This document shows positions 33,631 to 41,920 of a stretch of DNA of 42,768 nucleotides, one piece after another. Source of the stretch: Leadbetterella byssophila_A (lineage in GTDB: Bacteria > Bacteroidota > Bacteroidia > Cytophagales > Spirosomataceae). The notes beneath the pieces are model-generated. The model was not told the origin of the DNA, did no database searches, and worked only from the letters and a program-made list of their open reading frames with translations. The position numbers were made by a program, and so were the translations under genes. The stretch is from the NCBI GenBank assembly GCA_040394735.1, contig JBEBRR010000035.1, positions 1-42,768 on the forward strand, given 5' to 3'. Position 1 is the first letter of the stretch. The number at the start of each line of letters is the position of its first letter.

Positions 33631-34494
33631 ATGAAAGCTTTAACAAAATATTTTTTCCTGTGCATTACTTTGCTGGCAGGGGTATCCTGTGAGAACGACG
33701 ACATTCCGGCAGCCAACAACATCACATTGCATTTTAACAACACCTTTAAAAATACAACGATCGTTCTGGGCAATGCCGCTTCTGCCTCTGCCACGGTAAA
33801 CACTTCTGCTGAAGGGCAGGTGCACCGTTTTTCTGAACTCAAGTACGTCATCAGCAATATCCGGCTCATAAAAGCAGACGGCAGCGAATTCCCTTACCAG
33901 ATCAATGACCTTGATAAGGGAGCTACCGTGGTAGATCATTCCAAACCTCAAACCCTGGATTATGTGTTAAGCAATATTCCCTCCGGAGAATACAAACAGA
34001 TCAAATTGGGGTTGGGAGTTAAGAAGGACCTAAACACGCTGGATCAGGCCAGATTCCCTGAATTTTATGCCGCAGCAGGAGCTAACGATACAGAGATGAT
34101 GTGGGAATGGGGTTCCGGTTACCGTTTTACCAAACTGGAGGGCTTTTATGGGGCCGATAATAAGGAAATGTCTATCCATACGGGAAGTACCGTGGAGGGA
34201 GCGGAAGGCGCATACACCCAGGGTGTGGACGCTTACAGAGATATCACCCTGGATCTTCCGACTCACGCTAAAGTAGGGAGCAAATCACCGAAAATCATCG
34301 TTAAGGCCGATTTTGACAAGCTGCTGAGCGGGAAAACCAACACCATTAAGCTGACAACCGGAACAGGAATGGGGGACAATGCCACGCCCAATATTCATAC
34401 GGCCGTTCAAATGGTCAGGTTTGTAGATAACCTGGGCGGAAACGGCACCAGTGACATCAGCGGAATGTTCTCTCTCGAAAGCGTGGAAAACTAA
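33631..34494 (+). CDS. MbnP-like copper-binding lipoprotein
   Basis: A 287-residue lipoprotein with lipobox LLAGVSC (Cys 20). It matches the MbnP family: a beta-rich domain with FSELKYVISNIRLIKADG, the central MMWEWGSGYRFTKLEG and a late NIHTAVQMVRF. In methanotroph MbnP a Trp is oxidised to kynurenine by the dihaem enzyme MbnH and helps bind copper. W158 and W160 in MMWEWGSGY are the candidates here. The MbnH-like gene follows directly, which supports the pairing. Confidence 0.8.
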   Translation: MKALTKYFFLCITLLAGVSCENDDIPAANNITLHFNNTFKNTTIVLGNAASASATVNTSAEGQVHRFSELKYVISNIRLIKADGSEFPYQINDLDKGATVVDHSKPQTLDYVLSNIPSGEYKQIKLGLGVKKDLNTLDQARFPEFYAAAGANDTEMMWEWGSGYRFTKLEGFYGADNKEMSIHTGSTVEGAEGAYTQGVDAYRDITLDLPTHAKVGSKSPKIIVKADFDKLLSGKTNTIKLTTGTGMGDNATPNIHTAVQMVRFVDNLGGNGTSDISGMFSLESVEN

Positions 34495-34501
34495 AAATGT
34501 T

Positions 34502-34540
34502 AAGAGCCGCCGGCATCGCCGGATGGGCGGCGGCTCTTTT
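34502..34540 (+). terminator. Strong hairpin with T run between the MbnP- and MbnH-like genes
   Basis: AAGAGCCGCC (34502-34511) pairs with GGCGGCTCTT (34529-34538), with a further GCCGG-rich inner part and TTTT behind. It looks like a rho-independent terminator that would uncouple the two genes or lower expression of the second. The reading frame that runs through it (from 34497) is an artefact of this hairpin. Confidence 0.7.
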
Positions 34541-34565
34541 ACAGAAATTCTACCCGGAAGACCCA

Positions 34566-35588
34566 ATGAAAAAAATAGTCGGAAATATCATCCTGTTGGT
34601 ACTGTTACTGTCCTGTAACCGAAGTAAAGATATTGACCCGGTAGTCGATGATAATCCCGAAATTTCGCTGGATATTCCTGCCGGTTTTCCTGCGTTAAAT
34701 CCCTCTGTAAATACGAACAGACCTACCCGATACGGCACGGAACTGGGCGAAAAGCTTTTCAATGAAAAGCGATTCAGTGCGGATAACACGATTTCCTGTG
34801 CCAGTTGCCACAGCAAACCCCGTGCTTTTTCGGATGCCAATGCTCAGGCCGTCGGCATTTACGGCAGGGTAGGGCTTCGTAACACGCCCCCCATTCAGAA
34901 TATGGCGTTTATGAAGTTTTATAATTGGGACGGCAACATCCTCCAGCTCGAAAAACAGCCGCTGGTGCCCATCATCACCCACGAGGAAATGGATTCTTCT
35001 GTTTTAGAAGTTATAGAAAAAATAAACCATGACCAGGACTATAAAGACCTCTTCAGGAAAGCATTCGGGGATGAGGTAATTAGCCCGGAAAGAATTTATA
35101 AAAGCATTGCCCAATACGCTTATACCCTGATCTCTGCTAACAGTAAATATGACAAAATAAAGCGAAATGAAGGGCCGGTGTTTACGGAAAGTGAATCCAG
35201 AGGATATAGCCTGTTTCAGCAGAAATGTGCCGGTTGTCATAGTACGGAATTATTTACTGATCAGAGTTTCAGGAACGTGGGGTTCCCGGTGAATCCCAAC
35301 TCGAATGAAGCGGGCCGCGCCAGGGTAACGGGACTTCCTGCCGACTACATGAGCTTCCGGGTTCCCTCCCTGAGGAATGCCGAATACACCGCGCCCTACG
35401 GAAGCTTCGGGCAGTTCCCTACTTTAAAGGCTGTTTTAGACTACTTTGATAACGGGGTTTTGTATGCGGATAACCTTGATCCTGTTTTAAAAGAGAATAA
35501 TAACCGGATACCCTTATCAGAGCAGGAAAAGCAGGATATTATTGTGTTTATCAAAACATTGAGTGACAGTTACTTTACCGGCAGATAA
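34566..35588 (+). CDS. MbnH/MauG-like dihaem cytochrome c peroxidase-family lipoprotein
   Basis: A 340-residue lipoprotein that starts at MKKIVGNIILLVLLLSC (Cys 17). Two c-type haem motifs are visible: C78-AS-C81-H82 and C221-AG-C224-H225. The central RNTPPIQNMAFMKFYNWDGN and the segment FRVPSLRNAEYTAPYGSFGQ are typical of the bacterial cytochrome c peroxidase/MauG superfamily. MbnH members use a bis-Fe(IV)-type state to oxidise a Trp of MbnP. The adjacency to the MbnP-like gene, not the sequence alone, points to MbnH; an ordinary peroxidase is the alternative. Confidence 0.83.
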   Translation: MKKIVGNIILLVLLLSCNRSKDIDPVVDDNPEISLDIPAGFPALNPSVNTNRPTRYGTELGEKLFNEKRFSADNTISCASCHSKPRAFSDANAQAVGIYGRVGLRNTPPIQNMAFMKFYNWDGNILQLEKQPLVPIITHEEMDSSVLEVIEKINHDQDYKDLFRKAFGDEVISPERIYKSIAQYAYTLISANSKYDKIKRNEGPVFTESESRGYSLFQQKCAGCHSTELFTDQSFRNVGFPVNPNSNEAGRARVTGLPADYMSFRVPSLRNAEYTAPYGSFGQFPTLKAVLDYFDNGVLYADNLDPVLKENNNRIPLSEQEKQDIIVFIKTLSDSYFTGR

Positions 35589-35626
35589 TCAGAACGTATT
35601 ATCATTGAAGCTGGAATTATACCTGA

Positions 35627-35730
35627 CTTCAAAAACGGTTAAGGAAAATTACCTATGAATCAGGCTGCGAAGATGAATTTTATTTTAGCCGCTTCTTTAA
35701 AATCAGTGCCCCGGATATACTGCGAAACGT
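35627..35730 (+). pseudogene. Remnant of an AraC-family regulator C-terminus
   Basis: The frame after the stop at 35624-35626 reads RKITYESGCEDEFYFSRFFK and then ISAPDIL, matching the second helix-turn-helix of AraC proteins (IA-x-E-xGY-x-DEFYFSRFFKK). A normal regulator has about 230 more residues before this, which are missing. The following GC-rich stretch to 35945 contains no gene. Confidence 0.65.
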
Positions 35731-35945
35731 TGGATTTTGGCGCCGCCTTCCGATAATGTGTACTGAACCCGGGGCTCCCTGCCCGCCGCTCTCCGCTAAA
35801 GATTTTTATCCCAGGTCCGTAATGTTACTCCTGCAGCCGTATCGCTGTGGAAATCGCTGCCCGGGCCGGCCGATAAATCCGGTGTCCGGGAAATTCAGAC
35901 AACACACCGGGAAGTACGGATACCGTTTGTGAGAAATATCTGAAA

Positions 35946-35953
35946 TACCTTTG
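35946..35953 (+). promoter_or_regulatory. -7 element upstream of the spondin-domain gene
   Basis: TACCTTTG matches TAnnTTTG and lies 27 bases before the ATG at 35981. A TTTG occurs 16 bases upstream, somewhat too close for the usual -33 distance. Confidence 0.45.
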
Positions 35954-35980
35954 TACTATGAATTTAAAACAAAAATTACA

Positions 35981-37282
35981 ATGAACTTACATCCTGCAAA
36001 ATGGCTGACACTGGGAGTATTGCCCTTATTTTTACTGTCGTGCGATGAAGATGACAAAATGCACGACGCCGGAGCGCTTACCACCCTTACCGTAGAAAAC
36101 GTACTGGATTCCAGGCCCCTGGTGCAGTCGGGAACTTTTGAAAATACAGGAGCTTCGCCGGTGGTTATGCCGGGAGAGTCTCTTTCGTTCAGTTTTTCGG
36201 GGGCCAAAGGCCAGGCCCTCACTTTCGCGACCATGTACGGGTGGTCGAACGATCTTTTTTTTGCTCCTGAAAATCCCGGTATTCCGCTGTATAAAGAAGA
36301 CGGTAGCCCGATAGAAGGAGATGTTTCTTCCCGGATACGGTTATGGGATAACGGTACCCGCATTAACCAGGTGCCGGGCGCTGCTGTGGTCCATCCCGGA
36401 ACGGCAGAATCTACGGTTAAAAATATCACGGAGGTGAAAGGAACAGACGAGCAGGGAAATACCTATGCGCCCGCGGCCTCACTCATGAAAGCCGCTCTGC
36501 GTTACGACGGGAACTCCACTTTCACATTGACCATTACCAATACTTCCGGTAATACATCCAACCCTACGCCCTTTAGCCCCGGTGTCTGGGCCATTTCCTA
36601 CATCGCAGGCGGTAACCTGCTCAGTCCGAACCCGGTTTATGAAGCAGGTAAACCCACGGCCAACGGTCTGACCCATGTGGCCGAAACGGGAGATAACAGT
36701 GTATTGGGGGCATATCTGAAGAGCCGGACAGGAATCTTCACCCCGCTATCCCCGGTATTGGTGGTGGTTTACAACGGCATCGATAACCCGATCTTTAAAA
36801 CAGGGGAAAATGACAGGGGCAAGGGCTTAAAAGAACTTGCGCAGCGGGGAAATGCAGACATCCTGGCCGCATATCTCAAAACGTTGCAGGGAGTGAAGGA
36901 AGTGTATGTATTACCCGCTCCATCCACCAATGTGCTGCTACCGAAAATCGGGGATCAGGCAGGTAGCCGTGTTTCCGGTGAGCTGAGGGTACAGCAGGGC
37001 GACAGGCTGGCCATCGCCACGATGTACGGTTTTTCAAACGACTGGTTTTTTGCCTCCCGAGAGAACGGGGTGGATGCTTCCCAGAAAGGAGATATCTCTT
37101 CTTCGGTGGGCCTGTACGATAACGGCACGGCCCTCGACCAGTTTCCCGGTGCCGGGATCACACAGTTTAATTTAGCGGGTACGCCGCTCGCGGAAAGTAA
37201 CCCGATACAGGCGGTTCCGAACCCCAACCGGTTTACTACTTTGCCTGCTATTCCGGAGATCATTAAAGTGACGTTGCAGTAA
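35981..37282 (+). CDS. Lipoprotein with two spondin-N domains
   Basis: A 433-residue lipoprotein starting at MNLHPAKWLTLGVLPLFLLSC (ATG at 35981; a TTG 30 bases upstream is less likely). Two spondin_N-like domains lie in tandem. Each has a G-x-F/ATMYG-x-SNDxFFA core (FATMYGWSNDLFFAPENPG and IATMYGFSNDWFFASRENG) followed by xxLxDNGT-x-xxQ-PGA. Bacterial spondin_N lipoproteins occur near MbnP- and MbnH-like genes; their role is not known, though eukaryotic spondin domains bind metal. It probably belongs to the copper-type cluster but has its own promoter. Confidence 0.8.
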   Translation: MNLHPAKWLTLGVLPLFLLSCDEDDKMHDAGALTTLTVENVLDSRPLVQSGTFENTGASPVVMPGESLSFSFSGAKGQALTFATMYGWSNDLFFAPENPGIPLYKEDGSPIEGDVSSRIRLWDNGTRINQVPGAAVVHPGTAESTVKNITEVKGTDEQGNTYAPAASLMKAALRYDGNSTFTLTITNTSGNTSNPTPFSPGVWAISYIAGGNLLSPNPVYEAGKPTANGLTHVAETGDNSVLGAYLKSRTGIFTPLSPVLVVVYNGIDNPIFKTGENDRGKGLKELAQRGNADILAAYLKTLQGVKEVYVLPAPSTNVLLPKIGDQAGSRVSGELRVQQGDRLAIATMYGFSNDWFFASRENGVDASQKGDISSSVGLYDNGTALDQFPGAGITQFNLAGTPLAESNPIQAVPNPNRFTTLPAIPEIIKVTLQ

Positions 37283-37406
37283 GAACATCCCCGATACGAC
37301 CAAACAACCCGTATTTTTTAAACCGTCTCTTCTTCCGGGATTTTCTCCCGGCCGGAAAAAACTGTGCAGGAATCTTTTGTAACTTAGTAATAAATAAAAA
37401 TAGAAA

Positions 37407-38117
37407 ATGAAAAATTTAATCCGACCGTGTAAGCCCGTTTTATGGGGAGTGGTGTTTGCTTTTTGTGCGCTGGCAGCATCCCGGGCGGCAGCGCAGCAGG
37501 AGAAGCCGCCAATGAAAAAGCCGGCAATGATGGAAAACAGTAGGGATGACAGCGCAAAGCCGGCGGCTGCTTTCGCCCTCCGGGCGGAAGATATCAGCCC
37601 TTTGCTCATCGGCGAGGCGATCCCCGCGGCAGTTCTGACCGACGCCTCCGGGAAAAGTTTTGATCTGAACAAAGCCGTGGCAGAAAAACCCACCATCCTG
37701 ATTTTCTACAGGGGAGGCTGGTGTCCTTTTTGCTCTAAACAGCTTGCCGGCCTGCAGCAGCTGGCGCCCGATCTTGAAAAGCAGGGGTATCAGCTGATTG
37801 CGGTCAGCACCGATCAGCCCGACGGCCTGATGCAGTCGGCCACCAAAGAAAAGCTGAGTTATACGCTGTTATCCGATGCAGACCTGAGCGTATCAAAACA
37901 GTTGGGTATTGCTTTCAAGGCCCCCAAAGGCTATTGGGAAATGCTGCCCAAAACCACGGGTGGAAAAAATACAGACCTTCTCCTTCCGGTTCCGTCGGTA
38001 TTTATCCTCGACAGAAAGGGAGTGATTCATTTTGAGTATATTAATCCCGATTTCAAACAACGCTTAAGCCCGGAATTACTATCCGCCGTGGCCGGAAGTA
38101 TTATTAAAGACCTTTAA
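37407..38117 (+). CDS. Secreted peroxiredoxin-like protein (AhpC/TSA fold)
   Basis: A 236-residue periplasmic protein with a signal peptide (to about residue 30, ending AAAQ) and a Lys/Met/Pro-rich linker (about 31-60). The thioredoxin-fold domain carries FYRGGWCPFCSKQL, with Cys106 and Cys109, as in the peroxiredoxin-like family. VPSVFILDRKGVIHFEYIN is the usual later strand pair. It likely reduces peroxides or thiols in the envelope. A thioredoxin gene follows 11 bases downstream and probably supplies its electrons. Confidence 0.82.
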   Translation: MKNLIRPCKPVLWGVVFAFCALAASRAAAQQEKPPMKKPAMMENSRDDSAKPAAAFALRAEDISPLLIGEAIPAAVLTDASGKSFDLNKAVAEKPTILIFYRGGWCPFCSKQLAGLQQLAPDLEKQGYQLIAVSTDQPDGLMQSATKEKLSYTLLSDADLSVSKQLGIAFKAPKGYWEMLPKTTGGKNTDLLLPVPSVFILDRKGVIHFEYINPDFKQRLSPELLSAVAGSIIKDL

Positions 38118-38128
38118 ATACTATACCT

Positions 38129-38602
38129 ATGCAGATCTTCCGTTTCAGAAAAGCAAATGCAGTGGCCGCCCTTTTGTGGCTCCTGCCGGCCACAGGTGCC
38201 GTTTTTGCTCAAAATCGTCCGGCGGCCGGAGAAACAGCCGTTTCCGCGGAAATTGTCTTCCAGAGCGGTAAATGGGAAGAAGTGGTTAGTGAGGCGAAAA
38301 AAAGCGGTAAATACATCTTTGTTGACGCCTATACTACCTGGTGCGCTCCCTGTAAGCTGTTAAAATCCACCACTTTCAGGGATAAGAACGCGGCCGTATT
38401 TTTTAACAAGAATTTCATTAATTACCAGCTGGATATGGAAAAGGGGGAGGGTGTGGCACTGGCGGAAAAATGGGATGTAAGTGCCTATCCATCGCTGCTG
38501 TTCTTTACCCCTGGCGGTGAGCTGGTATTGAAGCAGATAGGGTATATTGATGGCCCGAAATTAAATGAAGTGGGGAAACAGGCGCTGAAAAAAAGGTCAT
38601 AA
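38129..38602 (+). CDS. Periplasmic thioredoxin-family protein
   Basis: A 157-residue exported protein with a signal peptide ending VFAQ28. The thioredoxin domain has TTWCAPCKLLK with Cys72 and Cys75, then cis-Pro in SAYPSLLFF. The FRDKNAAVFFNKNFINYQLD segment places it in the DUF255/thioredoxin_7 type. It forms an operon with the peroxiredoxin-like gene and would act as thiol reductant or chaperone in the envelope. Confidence 0.83.
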   Translation: MQIFRFRKANAVAALLWLLPATGAVFAQNRPAAGETAVSAEIVFQSGKWEEVVSEAKKSGKYIFVDAYTTWCAPCKLLKSTTFRDKNAAVFFNKNFINYQLDMEKGEGVALAEKWDVSAYPSLLFFTPGGELVLKQIGYIDGPKLNEVGKQALKKRS

Positions 38603-38746
38603 GGGGAACAGGGTGGGGGTAGGCCCACCGGAAGGCGGGGTTTGTGCAATTGCCGGTAGCCGGCGCGCCCATCCTGTTTCTGAAGCATCACACAAAGATA
38701 AGCGTGTAATTTACGTTAGAAGAATAGTTTAACCCGGAAAAGAGGT

Positions 38747-39586
38747 ATGGTCAGAGAATACGAAGATAAGTCAACGAAGGGCCGGTTTGTGATGCATATG
38801 AATAGCGGGGAATTCAAGGGGACTGGTATGCGTACGGCTTCACCCGTGCCCGTAAACACATTTGTATTTAACCGGGGCGAAGCCCAGCGTGTGATCATTG
38901 ACGAGGTCAGCTATACCCTGCCGGCGGCGTCTCTATTGCCCCTGATGCCTAACCAGCATTTTACTTTTGAACGCCCTGAGGCACTCATTGCCTGGCAATT
39001 TAACCGGGAATTCTATTGTATTGTGGATCACGATGCAGAAGTGGGCTGTGTGGGTTTCCTCTTCTACGGGATCCATCATCCGATGTTTATTACGCTCAGT
39101 CCGGCTGAAAAGGAGGCCCTTTTTCAACTGGAAAAGGTGTTTTTCGAAGAATGGCAGTCGCAGGACAATTTCCAGGGAGAAATGCTGCGGACCTTATTAA
39201 AACACCTCATTATAAAGACTACCCGGATGGCGAAGCAGCAAAGCGAAAGTTACCGGCTTTTCCCGGATGAAAAAATGGATATTGTCAGGCAGTTTTCGCT
39301 GGCGGTGGAGAGCCATTTTAAGCAGGAGCACGGGGTAGGTTTTTATGCAGCCGCGCTCAATAAGTCGCCTAAAACACTAAGCAATGTCTTTGCCCTGTTA
39401 AAGCAGCCGGCGCCCTCGGTTTTGATCCGGAGCCGGATTATACTTGAAGCCAAGCGCTATCTTCATTATACGGAGAAATCGGCCAAGGAAATAGCGTATG
39501 AGCTGGGCTTCGAAAGTCCGGCACATTTCAGCCGGTTTTTCAAGATGTATGCCGGAACAAACATTTCAGCATTTAAAAACCGCTGA
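38747..39586 (+). CDS. AraC-family transcriptional regulator with cupin-like sensor
   Basis: A 279-residue regulator. Residues about 10-120 look like a cupin-type domain (LLPLMPNQHFTFERPEALIAWQ). The AraC DNA-binding domain lies at about 185-279, with a degenerate first helix-turn-helix (AAALNKSPKTLSNVFALL) and a canonical second one (KEIAYELGFESPAHFSRFFKM). The gene is 144 bases behind the thioredoxin gene and is probably a local regulator of the redox genes on either side. Confidence 0.82.
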   Translation: MVREYEDKSTKGRFVMHMNSGEFKGTGMRTASPVPVNTFVFNRGEAQRVIIDEVSYTLPAASLLPLMPNQHFTFERPEALIAWQFNREFYCIVDHDAEVGCVGFLFYGIHHPMFITLSPAEKEALFQLEKVFFEEWQSQDNFQGEMLRTLLKHLIIKTTRMAKQQSESYRLFPDEKMDIVRQFSLAVESHFKQEHGVGFYAAALNKSPKTLSNVFALLKQPAPSVLIRSRIILEAKRYLHYTEKSAKEIAYELGFESPAHFSRFFKMYAGTNISAFKNR

Positions 39587-39668
39587 TACGGGAGATGTTT
39601 TTGATCCGGCCGAAAACAGATAAATTCAGGAAAGTATTCAAAGACCGGCTAAAGCCGGAGCAGGAGAT

Positions 39669-40205
39669 ATGACAAAGATAAAATGTTTAACAGGGGCTGT
39701 TGTGGCATTGGTACTGTCTTTTATGAGTTGTGACGGTAATGCCCAGCGAAAGAGTTCCCCGAAAGATCAGATTAAGATGAAGAATCCTTATTATTCACGA
39801 ACAGATACCACTCCCCTCACCGTGAGCAATGCGGAGTGGAGGAAAATATTGCCGCCCGACCTGTATGCGGTGGCAAGAGAGCAGGCCACCGAACGGGCAT
39901 TTACCGGTAAATACTGGGACAGCGATACGAAAGGGTACTACTACTGTGCCGTATGCGGGAATCCGCTGTTTCGTTCGGATGCCAAGTTTGCCAGCAGTTG
40001 CGGATGGCCGAGTTTCTTTGAGCCGGTACGAAAAGAGAGTGTGGTTTATAAGAAAGACCATTCTTACGGTATGCAGCGCATAGAAGTGGAATGCGGACGC
40101 TGCCATTCGCATTTGGGGCATATTTTTGATGATGGCCCTCCGCCTACCCATAAGCGTTACTGTATGAACTCCGTTTCCCTGGATTTCGAACCTTTCGCTC
40201 ACTAA
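39669..40205 (+). CDS. msrB: Peptide-methionine (R)-S-oxide reductase, exported
   Basis: A 178-residue MsrB with lipobox-like signal LVLSFMSC (Cys 21), so probably anchored in the envelope. It repairs methionine-R-sulfoxide in proteins. The zinc site is C93-x2-C96 and C142-x2-C145, the catalytic Cys165 is in RYCMNSVSLDF, and Cys111 in SSCGWPSF is the recycling cysteine. The neighbours (peroxiredoxin-like, thioredoxin, DsbD-like stub) fit an envelope oxidative-repair set. Confidence 0.9.
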   Translation: MTKIKCLTGAVVALVLSFMSCDGNAQRKSSPKDQIKMKNPYYSRTDTTPLTVSNAEWRKILPPDLYAVAREQATERAFTGKYWDSDTKGYYYCAVCGNPLFRSDAKFASSCGWPSFFEPVRKESVVYKKDHSYGMQRIEVECGRCHSHLGHIFDDGPPPTHKRYCMNSVSLDFEPFAH

Positions 40206-40271
40206 GAAAATACACTTGGCCGGGGAAATTTCTTTTCATTGAATTTCAGGCATTCAATTAAAAAAAACAGG

Positions 40272-40406
40272 ATGAAAAAATGGTTTTGGGCACTTTTACT
40301 GCTCCCTGTTCTGAATACGCATGCCCGGATTAAACAGGCGGTTACCTGGCGATATCATATCGGTCTGATAACCGGCAATGAATATAAGGCTGTTCTCTCC
40401 GCATGA
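40272..40406 (+). pseudogene. N-terminal stub of a DsbD-like thiol:disulfide interchange protein
   Basis: A 44-residue frame with a signal peptide (MKKWFWALLLLPVLNTHA), then QAVTWRYHIGLITGNEYKAV and LSA. This resembles the start of the DsbD N-terminal domain in Bacteroidota (VTW-x-V-x-G-NEYELV-x-A). It breaks off at the first strand. It may be a truncated gene for the electron donor of the redox genes upstream. Confidence 0.5.
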
Positions 40407-40792
40407 ATAGGAAGGGGCTGGCATGTATATTCCCGGCCCTTCCGGAGGGCAGTGGTATTCCCACGTCAATGAAAGGGAAAAGGTTCGATGTAATTTGTGG
40501 CTTACTGATTTCATGCAGTGAGTGAATGTTCTTTGCTAAATAAACACTCTTGGTTTTGCCAGCGAAACCAAGGTATTCTAAAGTTAAGCATTGCAAAACA
40601 TAAATTTTACCCAGGTTATTAGAAGAAGAGTAAAACGGGTAAAATTTATTGGGTGGTGGGCTTAAAGAATTAATATTATTTTCAACCATCCAAGATGATT
40701 GGGGTTCAGTTGAATGATGGTTAAAGGCCACACTTAAGCAAGAAATACGGTATTCGTCGCCGAAACTCTTCCTTTATCTACGAATATAGAAA
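40407..40792. other. Stretch of 386 bases without a recognisable gene
   Basis: No ORF on either strand looks like a protein. The minus-strand frame at 40342-40731 has Ser/Pro/His-rich sequence without domains. No strong terminator was found. It could hold remains of the DsbD-like gene and the promoter of the kinase gene. Confidence 0.5.
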
Positions 40793-41917
40793 ATGTTACC
40801 GGTCTGTGTTAACTTTATGATTACAAATAATCTTGATTTATTGACAACAAAATACCCGATACTAAAACAGTTGTTCTACTGGCTGCTTTCCTTTGGGCTG
40901 CTGTCGGTCATTTACGGCACGGCGTATGGCAGCTATGAGCTGGGCGCTAAAGTAATCCTGATGTTGCTGCCGGTGCACATGTGCTATTTTTATCTGATTA
41001 CCTATTGGGTATTGCCGCGTTTTTTCTTTCGCGACAAATACGTTAAAACATTTTTACTGCTGTTTCTGCTGATACCGCTTATCGCTGTGCTCTACCGGCT
41101 GGATGAGATTTTCATATCCAACCCCTACATCTTTCATTATTACAAAAGCCACCAGGTAAAGGTGAATTGGCCCGAAATGAATGATTCGTGGCTAAAGCAG
41201 TTGTGGCGGCCGCTGGATTTTGCCAACGCCGTTGAACGCACCAACACGGTGGTGTGGATTTGTGTAACACTAAACCTGTTCATCTTATGGAACGAGCGAA
41301 AACAGGCGGTGCTACAGGCTGAGCTTAACTTTTTAAAAGGGCAGCTGCATCCTCATTTTCTTTTCAATTCGCTGAATAACCTTTACGCGCTTTCACTGGA
41401 TAACGCGCCCCAGGCTCCGGGCATTATCCTGGGCCTTTCTAACATGCTCCGGTATGTGCTTTACGAATGCTCGGCAGAACGGGTATTGCTTAAACGGGAC
41501 ATTGAGGCGCTGAATGATTATATTGAGCTGGAAAAACTCCGGTATGAGGACCGGCTGGAGCTGAATGTAAATATCAGTGATCATGCAGGTAATGCGGAAA
41601 TTGCGCCACTGCTGATGCTGCCGCTTGTTGAAAACGCTTTTAAGCACGGCGCCGCGGAAACCACTGATACGCCGTGGATTAATATTGAATTATATGCTTC
41701 CGGCGATACCCTGGCATTCAAAGTGTCTAACAGCAAACCGGAACAGCCGGTGGCGAAGAACCCTGGTCAGAAGCCTGGCGGGGAGATAGGGTTGCTCAAT
41801 TTACGGAAACGGCTGGAGCTGTTATATCCCGGCCAATACTCGTTCCGGTATTTTGATGAAAGCGATTGCTTCATTGCCGAGCTGAACGTTCATTTATCTT
41901 CAAATCCTAAAAAATAA
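40793..41917 (+). CDS. LytS-family sensor histidine kinase
   Basis: A 374-residue membrane kinase; ATG at 40817 is an alternative start. Four helices (about 28-48, 52-75, 84-102 and 151-167) precede the His_kinase domain with His188 in GQLHPHFLFNSLN, the N box PLVENAFKHGA and the G box GGEIGLLNLRKRL. A periplasmic loop of about 48 residues between helices 3 and 4 may be the sensor. It forms an operon with the response regulator 3 bases downstream. Confidence 0.9.
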   Translation: MLPVCVNFMITNNLDLLTTKYPILKQLFYWLLSFGLLSVIYGTAYGSYELGAKVILMLLPVHMCYFYLITYWVLPRFFFRDKYVKTFLLLFLLIPLIAVLYRLDEIFISNPYIFHYYKSHQVKVNWPEMNDSWLKQLWRPLDFANAVERTNTVVWICVTLNLFILWNERKQAVLQAELNFLKGQLHPHFLFNSLNNLYALSLDNAPQAPGIILGLSNMLRYVLYECSAERVLLKRDIEALNDYIELEKLRYEDRLELNVNISDHAGNAEIAPLLMLPLVENAFKHGAAETTDTPWINIELYASGDTLAFKVSNSKPEQPVAKNPGQKPGGEIGLLNLRKRLELLYPGQYSFRYFDESDCFIAELNVHLSSNPKK

Positions 41918-41920
41918 GAG

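Noticed and set aside
34497..34565. N-terminal extension of the dihaem protein
   Set aside because: It translates a terminator hairpin; a clean lipoprotein signal begins at 34566.
29721..35588. A methanobactin precursor peptide beside the MbnP/MbnH-like genes
   Set aside because: No short Cys-containing precursor gene or methanobactin biosynthesis gene (MbnB/MbnC type) was found in the window.
35731..35945. GC-rich stretch with short open frames on both strands
   Set aside because: None of the frames has a start, length or motif that supports a gene.
37343..37359. GC hairpin CCGGGA/TCCCGG after the spondin gene
   Set aside because: No T run follows on either strand at the right place, so a terminator cannot be claimed.
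40342..40731. 129-codon minus-strand ORF
   Set aside because: No domain, no signal, odd composition; it also overlaps the DsbD-like stub on the other strand.
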